The notes beneath the pieces are model-generated. The model did no database searches and was not told the origin of the DNA. It saw only the letters and a program-made list of their open reading frames with translations. From Limnobaculum allomyrinae (lineage in GTDB: Bacteria; Pseudomonadota; Gammaproteobacteria; Enterobacterales; Enterobacteriaceae), in the NCBI RefSeq assembly GCF_016649425.1, contig NZ_JADRCR010000001.1, positions 310,001 through 374,000 of the forward strand: 64,000 nucleotides of DNA. The letters are read 5' to 3'. Each line of letters starts with the position of its first letter. Position 1 is the first letter of the stretch. Below, one piece after another: positions 39,326-48,352 of this stretch. The position numbers and the translations under genes are program-made.

Positions 39326-42300
39326 ATGAAAAGAATGTTGATTAACGCAACTCAACAGGAAGAGTTGCGTGTAGCCTTAGTTGACGGGCAACGTCTGTAT
39401 GATTTAGATATTGAAAGTCCAGGGCATGAACAAAAAAAGGCAAACATTTATAAAGGTAAGATCACCCGCGTTGAACAAAGCCTTGAAGCGGCATTTGTTG
39501 ACTACGGTGCAGAACGACACGGTTTCCTCCCCTTCAAAGAAATTTCCCGCGAGTATTTTTCATCCAACTCTGCGTCTCAGGGTCGTCCGAATATTAAGGA
39601 TGTACTGCATGTCGGCCAGGAAGTTATTGTTCAGGTCGATAAAGAAGAACGTGGAAATAAAGGCGCAGCACTGACAACATTTATCAGTCTGGCCGGTAGT
39701 TATTTAGTTCTGATGCCCAATAACCCACGCGCTGGCGGTATTTCTCGCCGTATCGAGGGTGACGATCGTCAGGAGTTAAAAGAAGCTCTGGATTCACTAG
39801 AGATCCCTAACGGCATGGGCTTGATTGTCCGTACCGCAGGTGTAGGTAAATCTGCCGAAGCTTTACAGTGGGATCTGTCTTTCCGTTTAAAACACTGGGA
39901 AGCCATTAAAAAAGCGGCAGAAAGTCGCCCTGCTCCATTCCTGATCCATCAGGAGAGCAACGTTATTGTTCGTGCTTTCCGAGACTATTTACGTCCGGAT
40001 ATTGGTGAGATTTTGATCGATAACATCAAAATTCTCGACCTGGCTAAAGAGCATATCGCCGCGTTAGGCCGCCCTGACTTCAGCAGCAAAATTAAACCTT
40101 ATACTGGTGAAATCCCGCTGTTTAGTCACTACCAAATTGAATCGCAGATCGAATCTGCATTCCAGCGTGAAGTGCGCCTTCCTTCTGGTGGTTCAATCGT
40201 TATTGATACTACCGAAGCATTAACCGCTATCGATATCAACTCCGCTCGTTCCACTCGCGGTGGTGATATTGAAGAAACGGCCTTTAATACTAATCTGGAA
40301 GCTGCGGATGAAATTGCCCGCCAGTTACGCTTGCGTGACCTGGGTGGTTTAATCGTTATCGACTTCATTGATATGACCCCGATTCGCCATCAGCGCGAAG
40401 TAGAGAACCGTTTACGTGACGCCGTTCGTCAGGACCGTGCCCGTATTCAAATTGGTCGTATCTCTCGTTTTGGCCTGCTGGAAATGTCCCGTCAGCGCCT
40501 GAGCCCTTCATTGGGTGAATCCAGTCATCACGTCTGCCCTCGCTGTAATGGTACCGGCACCGTACGTGATAACGAGTCGTTATCTCTGTCTATTTTGCGT
40601 CTGATTGAAGAAGAAGCGCTGAAAGACAATACCAAAGAAGTTGATGCCATTGTTCCGGTGCAAATTGCTTCTTACCTGTTAAACGAAAAACGTGAATCAG
40701 TTAATGCTATTGAACGTCGTTCTGGCGGCAAAGTTCGCGTGGTGGTGGTTCCAAACGATCGTATGGAAACGCCACATTATGAAGTGATTCGTAAAAAACC
40801 AGGCGAAGAAAGCAATGTGTTGAGCTATATGCTGCCACAGTTGCACGAAACTGAAACCGAATCTGAAGAAGAGACCGTTCTTGAGCGTAAAATACCGGAA
40901 CAGCCTGCATTAACCAGCTTCTCTATGCCTACAGAATCTGCTCCGGTCGAAGAGAAAAAGGCACCCGTTGTTGCTACACCAGTGGCCAGCCAACCAGCGG
41001 GGCCGGGTCTGTTCTCTCGTTTTGTTAGCGGATTAAAAAATCTGTTAGCGCCAGCAGAAACCGTTGCCGCTCCTGTTGAAAAAACACCGGCTGAGAAATC
41101 ATCCGGCAATCAGCAAGATCGTCGCAACAATCGCCGTAATAACAATCGTAAAGACCGCAATAACGATCGTAACAATGATCGTAATAACGACCGTAATGAG
41201 CGCAACGAGCGTAACAGCGATCGTCAAAACCGCGATAATAATCAGGAATCACGCCGTAATAATCGTCAGGCTCCTGCTGCACCACAAGAAAATGTACAGG
41301 AAGCTACGGCTACCACCACACCTCGTGATGAAAACCGTCGTGAAACTCGTGCAGAACGTCAACGTCGTCGTAATGAAGACAAGCGCCAACAGCAGCAACA
41401 GGCTGCACAAGCAGAGCAAGTGGAAGCCACTGTAGAAAATGAAGTTTCCGCAGAGGAAGAAAAACCGGCTCAGGCGCCAGCTCAACGTCGTCAGCGTCGT
41501 CAAATGAACCAAAAAGTTCGTGTTGCGGCTCAAAACGACCAAACGGCAGAAAACATTACACCCGTCGCTGCGGTTAAAACGCCTGTTACTCCGGTAGAAG
41601 AGATTAAGCTACTGCCTCAGCCAGCCGTTATCAGTGAAAACATCGTCGCCCCAACACCGGCAATTGATGAAACTGATGGAGAGAAAAACGGTTATAACAA
41701 CGCAACTGACAACAACGGCATGCCGCGTCGTTCTCGCCGCTCTCCTCGTCACCTGCGCGTTAGTGGACAACGTCGTCGTCGTTATCGCGATGAAAAGTAC
41801 CCTACCACATCGCCAATGCCATTAAGTCTGGCTGTGGCTTCACCAGAGATGGCGTCAGGTAAAGTTTGTATTAACTATGCCGCTCTGGCGACAGAACAGG
41901 TAAAAGTTTTCGAACCGGTTGAAGCTCTGGAAGCCGCCAATAACCAACGGACTGAAGCTGTATCTGCAGTTCCAGCCATTGTTGAAGCACCAGTCGCCGT
42001 CGTTGAAACAGCAGCAGAACCTCTGGTCGCAACTTCAGTTATTGCTGAAGTGACAGTGCCTGCTGAAGCGGTAAGTGAACCAGCCATTGCGGTAACCTAT
42101 ATTGCTGAAAGAGATGAACAGCCAGCTGCGGAAACTGAACTGGTTGTTACGCCATCAGTAGAAACCGTATGGCATGTTGAAGCACCTGCACCGCTTGATA
42201 TCGCTCCGATTGAAGCACCAAAACCATTGAAGAGTGAATCAGTGCTGGCACCTGAAGCGATTTCTGGTGGTAGCTCATCCGCTCCGGCAGCATCTCCGTC

Positions 42301-42613
42301 ATTCAATGCTGAACCTGAAGCTATCGTTGAAGAAGTGATTCAGACGGTAGTTGAAGTTGAAACATCAGCGGTTGAAGTTATTAATATTGAATCGGTTGAG
42401 AAGAAGGCGTCTAGTGTTGCCAGTTCCCCTGCCTTTAAACCAGTGATGCCTGAGTCAGAAACAGCTGAAGAAGCCCCTGCGGCTCCACAGGCTAAACCTG
42501 AAGAAGCGTCAACCGCTAAAGAAGAAGTCGTTGCTAAGCCTTCAGCAGGTGGTCATGCTGCGACTAATTATGCCAGCGCTCCTGCCGCAAGACCGGCTCC
42601 AATTGATGATTAA
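39326..42613 (+). CDS. rne: Ribonuclease E
   Basis: A 1095-residue endoribonuclease and degradosome scaffold. The N-terminal half is essentially the E. coli enzyme: S1 domain ~39-119, catalytic Asp303 (AIDINSAR) and Asp346 (VIDFIDM), and the Zn-link CPRCNGTG with Cys404 and Cys407. The C-terminal half is disordered. [16 protein letters not shown] (~565-580) is the membrane-binding helix. An Arg/Asn repeat ([15 protein letters not shown]) forms the first RNA-binding region. [19 protein letters not shown] is the second Arg-rich region, a long Ala/Val/Glu tract follows, and the tail is where PNPase binds. Only the last part diverges from E. coli in length. Confidence 0.97.
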   Translation: MKRMLINATQQEELRVALVDGQRLYDLDIESPGHEQKKANIYKGKITRVEQSLEAAFVDYGAERHGFLPFKEISREYFSSNSASQGRPNIKDVLHVGQEVIVQVDKEERGNKGAALTTFISLAGSYLVLMPNNPRAGGISRRIEGDDRQELKEALDSLEIPNGMGLIVRTAGVGKSAEALQWDLSFRLKHWEAIKKAAESRPAPFLIHQESNVIVRAFRDYLRPDIGEILIDNIKILDLAKEHIAALGRPDFSSKIKPYTGEIPLFSHYQIESQIESAFQREVRLPSGGSIVIDTTEALTAIDINSARSTRGGDIEETAFNTNLEAADEIARQLRLRDLGGLIVIDFIDMTPIRHQREVENRLRDAVRQDRARIQIGRISRFGLLEMSRQRLSPSLGESSHHVCPRCNGTGTVRDNESLSLSILRLIEEEALKDNTKEVDAIVPVQIASYLLNEKRESVNAIERRSGGKVRVVVVPNDRMETPHYEVIRKKPGEESNVLSYMLPQLHETETESEEETVLERKIPEQPALTSFSMPTESAPVEEKKAPVVATPVASQPAGPGLFSRFVSGLKNLLAPAETVAAPVEKTPAEKSSGNQQDRRNNRRNNNRKDRNNDRNNDRNNDRNERNERNSDRQNRDNNQESRRNNRQAPAAPQENVQEATATTTPRDENRRETRAERQRRRNEDKRQQQQQAAQAEQVEATVENEVSAEEEKPAQAPAQRRQRRQMNQKVRVAAQNDQTAENITPVAAVKTPVTPVEEIKLLPQPAVISENIVAPTPAIDETDGEKNGYNNATDNNGMPRRSRRSPRHLRVSGQRRRRYRDEKYPTTSPMPLSLAVASPEMASGKVCINYAALATEQVKVFEPVEALEAANNQRTEAVSAVPAIVEAPVAVVETAAEPLVATSVIAEVTVPAEAVSEPAIAVTYIAERDEQPAAETELVVTPSVETVWHVEAPAPLDIAPIEAPKPLKSESVLAPEAISGGSSSAPAASPSFNAEPEAIVEEVIQTVVEVETSAVEVINIESVEKKASSVASSPAFKPVMPESETAEEAPAAPQAKPEEASTAKEEVVAKPSAGGHAATNYASAPAARPAPIDD

Positions 42614-42635
42614 TTGATTGTGATATAGCAAAAAC

Positions 42636-42663
42636 AAAAAACCCGCATTAAGCGGGTTTTTTT
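42636..42663. terminator. Bidirectional terminator after rne
   Basis: AAACCCGC/GCGGGTTT (42639-42646 with 42652-42659) with an A-run upstream and seven T downstream. It also serves the convergent gene at 42678. Confidence 0.9.
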
Positions 42664-42677
42664 ATCACTTAAGAAAA

Positions 42678-42968
42678 TTAATAAACTTTCGACATTAAAT
42701 TAATCGTCAGTGATTCAATTTTGCCTTTAGTAAATTGACCAAAGGAAACAAAATGAGACGATTTACTGTGAATATCCAGTATTTCTTGTGATGCCCAGCG
42801 TTCTATAAACACATAAACCAATGGGTTTTTATTATCCTGATGTAAATCATATTGCAGGCAGCCTTCTTCAGCCCTGCTGCTATCAACCAGTTTTTTTAGT
42901 GCATCCATTAAAGGAGCCTGAAAATCTGCTTTAATAGTCAGTGTTGCAACAATCGTTATTTCGCTCAT
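42678..42968 (-). CDS. Antibiotic-biosynthesis-monooxygenase (ABM) domain protein
   Basis: A 96-residue single ABM/YgiN-like domain. The pattern EEGCLQYDLHQDNKNPLVYVFIERWASQEILDIHSKSSHF is the family core, with the H near residue 71. Such proteins are small dimeric alpha-beta barrels that oxidise quinols or act on other aromatic substrates; the substrate here is unknown. AGGATC precedes the ATG. The 37-bp gap to dbpA on the same strand would allow cotranscription. Confidence 0.85.
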   Translation of the reverse strand: MSEITIVATLTIKADFQAPLMDALKKLVDSSRAEEGCLQYDLHQDNKNPLVYVFIERWASQEILDIHSKSSHFVSFGQFTKGKIESLTINLMSKVY

Positions 42969-43005
42969 TTAAGATCCTTAGCCTTTTTATGTCATCACAA
43001 TAAAA

Positions 43006-44391
43006 TTATTTAATTAACCACACCCGACAATTTTTGCCTTTAATCTTTCCATTACGCAATTGTTCAAGGGCGAATCTGGCTCGCTGGCGGCGAATAGCCA
43101 CATAAGCCTGAGTATCAAAGATAGCTATCTTGCCAACATCAGCCGCGGTTAAACCGGCATCGCCGGTCAATGCACCAAGTATATCTCCCGGGCGAACTTT
43201 AGCTTTACGTCCCCCATCAATACTTAACGTCAACATATTCGACACCACCGGCTGAACATCACTATGGTTAAAACGTTCTGCCTGTTTCCACTCTAAACGT
43301 TCAGAAAGATAATCTTCAATAGCGTGAGCACGCTGCAGCTCATTCAGCGTACAAAAACTTATGGCCATTCCCTGCGCCCCCGCTCTACCGGTTCGACCAA
43401 TGCGGTGAATATAGACTTCAGGATCAAAAGGTAACTCAAAGTTAACGACTAATGGAAGATCCTTAATATCCAATCCTCTGGCTGCCACATCAGTTGCTAC
43501 CAGTACCCGGCAACTTTGATTAGCGAATTGAACCAGCACTCGTTCCCGATCCCTTTGTTCTAAATCACCGTGTAGAGCCAATACGCTACTACCGGCGGCG
43601 CTCAAGGTCTCGGCTATCTCCTGGCAGTCCCGTTTTGTGTTGGAGAATACCACGCATGATTCTGGCTGAATGCTGGAAAGAATTTTCTGTAGCAGGCTAA
43701 TACGCTGCTGTGTGGTCACTTCAATAAATTGCTGTTCAATATGAATCCGATCATCCGCCGATTCAATAATAATTCGTTCGGGTGAATGTTGAACTCGTTC
43801 ACTCATTTTTTCAATATCTACCGGATAAGTAGCAGAAAACAGCAATGTCTGACGCTGAGATGGTGTATGGCTGATAATGTCGTTGACTTCATCAGAGAAC
43901 CCCATATCCAGCATTCGGTCTGCTTCATCCAACACCAGAATATTTAAATCATGCAGGGTTAGATTCCCTTTGCGTAAGTGATCCTGAATTCGCCCCGGAG
44001 TACCAACAATAATATGGGCTGGATGAGCCAGTGAATCTACCTGAGCTCCCATCGGTTGACCACCGCATAGCGTTAATACTTTAATATTGGCAATAGCGCG
44101 AGCCAGGCGACGAAGCTCTTTACTAACCTGATCGGCAAGTTCTCTGGTAGGACAAAGTATCAGTGCCTGAGTCCGATAGGCATCAACCTGAATAGCGGAC
44201 AGCAATCCAATACCAAACGCAGCGGTCTTCCCACTTCCTGTTTTTGCCTGTGCCACCACATCCTTCCCCTGTAAAATAACGGGCAGCGCTGCGGCTTGAA
44301 TTGGGGTCATTTGTGCATAACCCAGCTCATGCAGGTTATCAATTAGCGCTTTATCCAGCGGCAATTCAGAAAAGGATAGTGTTGTACTCAC
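43006..44391 (-). CDS. dbpA: DEAD-box RNA helicase DbpA
   Basis: 461 residues. Q motif MTPIQAAALP, motif I AKTGSGKTAA, motif Ia PTRELADQV, motif II DEAD (VLDEADRMLDMGFSD), motif III SAT, and motif VI HRIGRTGRAG are all present. The C-terminal ~75 residues form the DbpA RNA-recognition module (KAKVRPGDILGALTGDAGL...GKIKGKNCRVWLIK), which binds hairpin 92 of 23S rRNA and directs it to 50S assembly. It is divergent from the trp promoter. Confidence 0.96.
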   Translation of the reverse strand: MSTTLSFSELPLDKALIDNLHELGYAQMTPIQAAALPVILQGKDVVAQAKTGSGKTAAFGIGLLSAIQVDAYRTQALILCPTRELADQVSKELRRLARAIANIKVLTLCGGQPMGAQVDSLAHPAHIIVGTPGRIQDHLRKGNLTLHDLNILVLDEADRMLDMGFSDEVNDIISHTPSQRQTLLFSATYPVDIEKMSERVQHSPERIIIESADDRIHIEQQFIEVTTQQRISLLQKILSSIQPESCVVFSNTKRDCQEIAETLSAAGSSVLALHGDLEQRDRERVLVQFANQSCRVLVATDVAARGLDIKDLPLVVNFELPFDPEVYIHRIGRTGRAGAQGMAISFCTLNELQRAHAIEDYLSERLEWKQAERFNHSDVQPVVSNMLTLSIDGGRKAKVRPGDILGALTGDAGLTAADVGKIAIFDTQAYVAIRRQRARFALEQLRNGKIKGKNCRVWLIK

Positions 44392-44574
44392 AGAAGACTC
44401 TTTAGCAGAAAGTGAACGGACTGGCCCAGACCAGACGAGTAGCAGATATTATCAGATTTTTTGCCTTATTGATGCTTATAACTGTTACCCTGATAAAACA
44501 CATTCAAATAGCATTCTGCTATCGCCCTGTTTTAAATCACGTAAAATAATTTTCATGTTTCCCAAGGAAAGCAG

Positions 44575-44610
44575 TTGACACTTATCATCAAAACCAGTTT
44601 ACTAGTACGC
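44575..44610 (+). promoter_or_regulatory. trp promoter-operator 1 (trpEG)
   Basis: TTGACA (44575-44580), a 17-bp spacer, and TTTACT (44598-44603), followed by AGTACGCAAG. The spacing and the ACTAGTACGCAAG overlap match the E. coli trp promoter and TrpR operator. The left half-site is ACCAGT rather than ACTAGT, so the dyad is imperfect. Transcription probably starts near 44611. Confidence 0.85.
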
Positions 44611-44640
44611 AAGATCGGACGATTAAAACAGGTAACTATC

Positions 44641-44691
44641 ATGATGACATTCCTTATTGTACTGACAGGTTGGTGGCGAGACTTCCCTTAG
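44641..44691 (+). CDS. trpL: trp leader peptide 1
   Basis: 16 codons from ATG to TAG: MMTFLIVLTGWWRDFP, with tandem Trp codons at 44671-44676. AGGTAA precedes the start. As in E. coli trpL, ribosome stalling at the Trp codons when charged tRNA-Trp is scarce lets the antiterminator form. Confidence 0.9.
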   Translation: MMTFLIVLTGWWRDFP

Positions 44692-44767
44692 CGGGCGGCC
44701 TACTTGCACCATTTTGTCATCTGATAAAGCAAATAGCCCAAGAGCCCGCAAACTGCGGGCTTTTTTA
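44689..44767 (+). terminator. trp attenuator 1
   Basis: Terminator stem AGCCCGCA/TGCGGGCT (44743-44750 with 44754-44761) followed by T6. The competing antiterminator pairs GCGGGC at 44691-44696 with GCCCGC at 44744-44749. CACCA at 44707-44711 can instead pair with TGGTG over the Trp codons. Confidence 0.88.
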
Positions 44768-44811
44768 TTGTCTGAATATTAATAAATAACTAACTAATAC
44801 TGGCGTACAAC

Positions 44812-46374
44812 ATGCAAACACAGAAACCAACAATGCAATTATTAACCGCAGAGACGCCATACCGTGACGATCCTACGGCTATTTTTACCCAATTCTGTAA
44901 TAATCGCCCGTCCACTTTGTTACTTGAATCAGCTGAAGTTGACAGTAAACAAAATCTAAAAAGTCTGTTGGTGATTGATAGCGCACTACGGATTACCGCT
45001 GAAGGGCGCCGGGTTACGCTCCGGGCACTGACAGAAAATGGTAATGCGTTACTGTCTTTGTTAGATCAGCGGCTACCAAACGAGGTCGAGAACCATATTA
45101 GTGTAAGACAACGTGAGTTAATCTATCCGGAGATTGATGCGGTACAGGATGAAGACGCCCGATTAAAATCCATCTCAGTTTTTGACTCATTACGTCAGTT
45201 ACTTACTCTGGTTAGTGTCCCTCAGGATCAACGTGACGCTATGTTTTTTGGTGGTCTGTTCGCCTACGATCTGGTTGCTGGTTTTGAGGATCTACCGGCT
45301 CTGGAAAGCGATCGTCGCTGCCCCGATTTCTGTTTTTATCTGGCTGAAACGCTACTGATTCTCGATCATCAAAATGGCGTCTCCCGCCTTCAGGCCAGCC
45401 TGTTTAGCCAAGACAATACTGAACAACAGCGGTTGAAATCACGGCTGATCGAAATTCAACAACAGTTACGTGCACCTGCTTCTCCGGTAACAGCTCCGGC
45501 ACTCGATAGTATGCAGTTAAATTGCGATCGTAGTGATGAAGAGTACGGGGATATTGTTCGTGAGCTACAGCAATCTATTCGCTGTGGGGATATTTTCCAG
45601 GTGGTACCTTCACGCCGTTTCACTTTGCCTTGCCCTTCGCCACTGGCGGCTTATCAAACCCTGAAAGAGAGTAATCCCAGCCCTTATATGTTCTTTATGC
45701 AGGATGAAGAGTTCTCGCTGTTTGGCGCCTCACCAGAGAGTGCGCTGAAATATGAAGCCAATAGCCGTCAAATTGAAATCTACCCTATTGCCGGTACGCG
45801 TCCACGGGGTCGTCGACCTGACGGCTCACTGGATAAAGATCTGGATAGTCGTTTTGAACTGGATATGCGTACCGATCACAAGGAACTGGCAGAACACATC
45901 ATGTTAGTCGATTTAGCACGTAACGATTTGGCACGCATTTGCGAAGCGGGTAGTCGCTATGTGGCCGACTTAACCAAAGTTGACCGTTACTCTTTTGTAA
46001 TGCATTTGGTTTCACGGGTGGTAGGTACACTCCGGAAGGATCTCGACGCTCTGCACGCCTATCAAGCCTGCATGAACATGGGAACCTTAAGTGGTGCCCC
46101 TAAAGTTCGGGCCATGCAGCTGATTGCTCAATATGAAGGTGTTCGCCGCGGCAGCTATGGCGGTGCGGTTGGATATTTTACCGCCCATGGCGATCTGGAC
46201 ACCTGCATTGTTATCCGTTCCGCCTATGTCGAAGACGGTATTGCAACGATTCAGGCCGGAGCCGGCGTTGTTCTGGACTCGAATCCTCAATCAGAAGCAG
46301 ATGAAACCCGCAATAAAGCCAGAGCCGTATTACGGGCTATTGCCAGCGCCCATCAGGTTAAGGAGATTTTCTAA
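44812..46374 (+). CDS. trpE: Anthranilate synthase component I
   Basis: 520 residues, [21 protein letters not shown] onward, the same length as E. coli TrpE. LLES...K in the N-terminal domain is the tryptophan feedback site. The chorismate-binding domain includes [39 protein letters not shown] and [17 protein letters not shown]. It makes anthranilate from chorismate with ammonia supplied by TrpG. Its stop overlaps the trpG ATG (TAATG), implying coupling and equimolar output. Confidence 0.97.
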   Translation: MQTQKPTMQLLTAETPYRDDPTAIFTQFCNNRPSTLLLESAEVDSKQNLKSLLVIDSALRITAEGRRVTLRALTENGNALLSLLDQRLPNEVENHISVRQRELIYPEIDAVQDEDARLKSISVFDSLRQLLTLVSVPQDQRDAMFFGGLFAYDLVAGFEDLPALESDRRCPDFCFYLAETLLILDHQNGVSRLQASLFSQDNTEQQRLKSRLIEIQQQLRAPASPVTAPALDSMQLNCDRSDEEYGDIVRELQQSIRCGDIFQVVPSRRFTLPCPSPLAAYQTLKESNPSPYMFFMQDEEFSLFGASPESALKYEANSRQIEIYPIAGTRPRGRRPDGSLDKDLDSRFELDMRTDHKELAEHIMLVDLARNDLARICEAGSRYVADLTKVDRYSFVMHLVSRVVGTLRKDLDALHAYQACMNMGTLSGAPKVRAMQLIAQYEGVRRGSYGGAVGYFTAHGDLDTCIVIRSAYVEDGIATIQAGAGVVLDSNPQSEADETRNKARAVLRAIASAHQVKEIF

Positions 46375-46952
46375 TGGCTGATATCTTATTACTCGATAAT
46401 ATCGACTCCTTTACCTATAACCTGGTGGATCAATTGCGTGCCAGTGGTCATCAGGTAACCATTTATCGTAATCAATTACCTGCCGATATGATTATTCAGC
46501 ATATTGAACGTATGAGTAATCCGGTATTAATGCTTTCACCGGGCCCGGGTAAGCCGTCAGAAGCCGGATGCATGCCAGAATTACTCTCCACTCTACTTGG
46601 CAAGCTGCCTGTTATCGGTATCTGTCTTGGGCATCAGGCTATCGTTGAGGCCTATGGCGGCACTGTTGGTCAGGCCGGCGAAATCCTGCATGGTAAATCA
46701 TCATTGGTTACCCATGATGGTATGGCGATGTTTGAAGGGCTATCATCGCCATTGCCCGTAGCTCGCTACCATTCACTGGTAGGTACCGAGATCCCTTCAG
46801 AACTCACGATTAATGCACATTTTAATCAGATGGTAATGGCCGTTCGCCATGACCAGCATCGCGTATGTGGTTTTCAGTTTCATCCTGAATCTATCTTAAC
46901 CACTCAGGGAGCGCGTCTGTTAGATCAAACATTAGAATGGGCTCTTTCCTGA
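46374..46952 (+). CDS. trpG: Anthranilate synthase component II (glutamine amidotransferase)
   Basis: A 192-residue free-standing class I amidotransferase. The nucleophile is Cys in [15 protein letters not shown] (~84), with His and Glu in [21 protein letters not shown] is the oxyanion-strand region. In E. coli this domain is fused to TrpD; here the two are separate genes about 380 bp apart. A second trp promoter and attenuator lies in the gap. Confidence 0.96.
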   Translation: MADILLLDNIDSFTYNLVDQLRASGHQVTIYRNQLPADMIIQHIERMSNPVLMLSPGPGKPSEAGCMPELLSTLLGKLPVIGICLGHQAIVEAYGGTVGQAGEILHGKSSLVTHDGMAMFEGLSSPLPVARYHSLVGTEIPSELTINAHFNQMVMAVRHDQHRVCGFQFHPESILTTQGARLLDQTLEWALS

Positions 46953-47019
46953 AGTGATTAACCATATGAAAAATAGATAAATAAATTTCTTCTTTTAACT
47001 GAAAAATCGATTTAACTGA

Positions 47020-47043
47020 AAAAATAAAAATATTTTTATTTTT
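47020..47043. repeat. Perfect A/T-only inverted repeat upstream of trp promoter 2
   Basis: AAAAATAAAAA-TA-TTTTTATTTTT, an 11-bp perfect dyad whose right end lies 14 bp before the -35 box at 47058. It could be an UP-element-like tract for promoter 2, a weak terminator for trpEG, or both. Confidence 0.6.
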
Positions 47044-47057
47044 CTATATTAAATATA

Positions 47058-47093
47058 TTGACAGTGATACATAAAACTAGTTTACTAGTACAC
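47058..47093 (+). promoter_or_regulatory. trp promoter-operator 2 (trpDCBA)
   Basis: TTGACA (47058-47063), a 17-bp spacer, and TTTACT (47081-47086). The dyad ACTAGT-TT-ACTAGT (47076-47089 region) is closer to the E. coli TrpR operator than the one at promoter 1. The spacing is identical to promoter 1. Confidence 0.85.
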
Positions 47094-47135
47094 AGATGCA
47101 GTCAATAACTAACACAACAACACAAAGGTAATATC

Positions 47136-47186
47136 ATGATGACATTAAATATTTTAGCAAATCGTTGGTGGCGACTCCTCCCTTAG
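47136..47186 (+). CDS. trp leader peptide 2 (duplicate, in front of trpD)
   Basis: 16 codons from ATG to [19 protein letters not shown], with tandem Trp codons at 47166-47171. It is the same length as leader peptide 1, with the same start context (ATCATGATGACATT) and the same GTTGGTGGCGA around the Trp codons, but the residues between are different. AAAGGTAA precedes the start. Confidence 0.88.
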   Translation: MMTLNILANRWWRLLP

Positions 47187-47260
47187 CGGGCGGTTTACTT
47201 GCACCAATTTGTCATCTGATAAAGCAAATAGCCAAAAGCCCGCAAAATGCGGGCTTTTTT
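47184..47260 (+). terminator. trp attenuator 2 (duplicate, in front of trpD)
   Basis: Terminator stem AAGCCCGCA/TGCGGGCTT (47236-47244 with 47248-47256) and T6. GCGGGC at 47186-47191 is the competing arm. From the leader stop codon to the T-run it matches attenuator 1 at roughly nine bases in ten, including TACTTGCACCA and TTTGTCATCTGATAAAGCAA. Confidence 0.88.
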
Positions 47261-47332
47261 ATGGGCGCTTTTCACTTACCGATCAGCACCCTGGCAAAGA
47301 AACAAATCTTCATAAAAACGGCGAACACGAAA

Positions 47333-48349
47333 ATGCAAACACAAGACATGATGCAATCGATTCTTAATAAATTATTCCGTGCTGAATCATTAACTCAGCA
47401 GGAAAGCCAAATGCTTTTTAGCAGCATTGCACATGGAGAACTGGAGCCTTCACAACTGGCTGCTGCCCTTATTAGCATGAAGGTTCGTGGTGAAACTCCG
47501 GATGAAATCGCTGGCGCCGCCAATGCATTTTTAGCTGACGCTGTGCCCTTCCCGCGTCCGGATTACGATTTTGCCGATATCGTTGGTACCGGAGGCGACG
47601 GTACTAACAGCATCAATATCTCAACAGCCAGTGCGTTTGTTGCCGCATCCTGTGGTATCAAAATTGCCAAACACGGTAACCGGAGCGTATCCAGCCGTTC
47701 AGGTTCTTCTGACTTGCTGGCGGCAATGGGCATTAAACTGGACTTACCCGCTGATATTTCTCGCCAGGCACTGGATGATTTAGGCGTTTGCTTTTTGTTT
47801 GCGCCACAGTATCACGCTGGTTTTCGTCACGCCATGCCGGTTCGTCAACAATTAAAAACCCGCACCCTGTTTAACGTGCTGGGGCCGCTAATCAATCCTG
47901 CTCGCCCTAAAAAAGCCGTGATTGGTGTTTACAGCCCGGAACTGGTACGCCCTATCGCTGAAGCGCTGAAAGTACTTGGCTACCAACAGGCTGCCGTGGT
48001 TCATGGTGGAGGAATGGATGAAGTTGCTGTACATGCCCCAACTCAAGTGGCTGAACTGCGGGATGGTGAAATCGTATGTTATCAGTTAACTAATCAAGAC
48101 TTTGGCCTGAAGCAATATACCCTGTCTGACCTTGAAGGTGGTACACCTGAAGAAAACCGTGACATTTTGTCTCGCTTGTTACAAGGTAAAGGTGAAATTG
48201 CTCATGCGTCTGCTGTAGCAGCAAATGTGGCATTATTAATGAGATTATTTGGACAAGAAAATCTGCGTGCCAACGCACAACAGGCAATGGATGTGATTAA
48301 TAGTGGTGTCGCCTTCGATAGAGTGCAGGCACTGGCGGCAAGAGGATAA
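47333..48349 (+). CDS. trpD: Anthranilate phosphoribosyltransferase
   Basis: 338 residues from the ATG at 47333. It uses [25 protein letters not shown] binds [21 protein letters not shown] and [21 protein letters not shown] bind anthranilate. The frame stays open upstream through the attenuator to 47165, which is not translated sequence. The N-terminus [15 protein letters not shown] carries an extra MQTQD before the E. coli-like MMQSIL, and MQTQ is how TrpE begins. No strong ribosome-binding site precedes 47333; starts at 47348 or 47351 are possible. Confidence 0.93.
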   Translation: MQTQDMMQSILNKLFRAESLTQQESQMLFSSIAHGELEPSQLAAALISMKVRGETPDEIAGAANAFLADAVPFPRPDYDFADIVGTGGDGTNSINISTASAFVAASCGIKIAKHGNRSVSSRSGSSDLLAAMGIKLDLPADISRQALDDLGVCFLFAPQYHAGFRHAMPVRQQLKTRTLFNVLGPLINPARPKKAVIGVYSPELVRPIAEALKVLGYQQAAVVHGGGMDEVAVHAPTQVAELRDGEIVCYQLTNQDFGLKQYTLSDLEGGTPEENRDILSRLLQGKGEIAHASAVAANVALLMRLFGQENLRANAQQAMDVINSGVAFDRVQALAARG

Positions 48350-48352
48350 ATG

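Noticed and set aside
41025-41542. Several long frames on both strands inside rne (Tyr/Asp-rich, Val-rich)
   Set aside because: They arise from the Arg/Asn codon repeats of RNase E and have no independent coding signals.
47165-47332. Open frame extending trpD upstream by 56 codons through the attenuator
   Set aside because: It overlaps leader peptide 2 and the terminator, and the residues do not resemble TrpD. The ATG at 47333 or slightly later is the real start.
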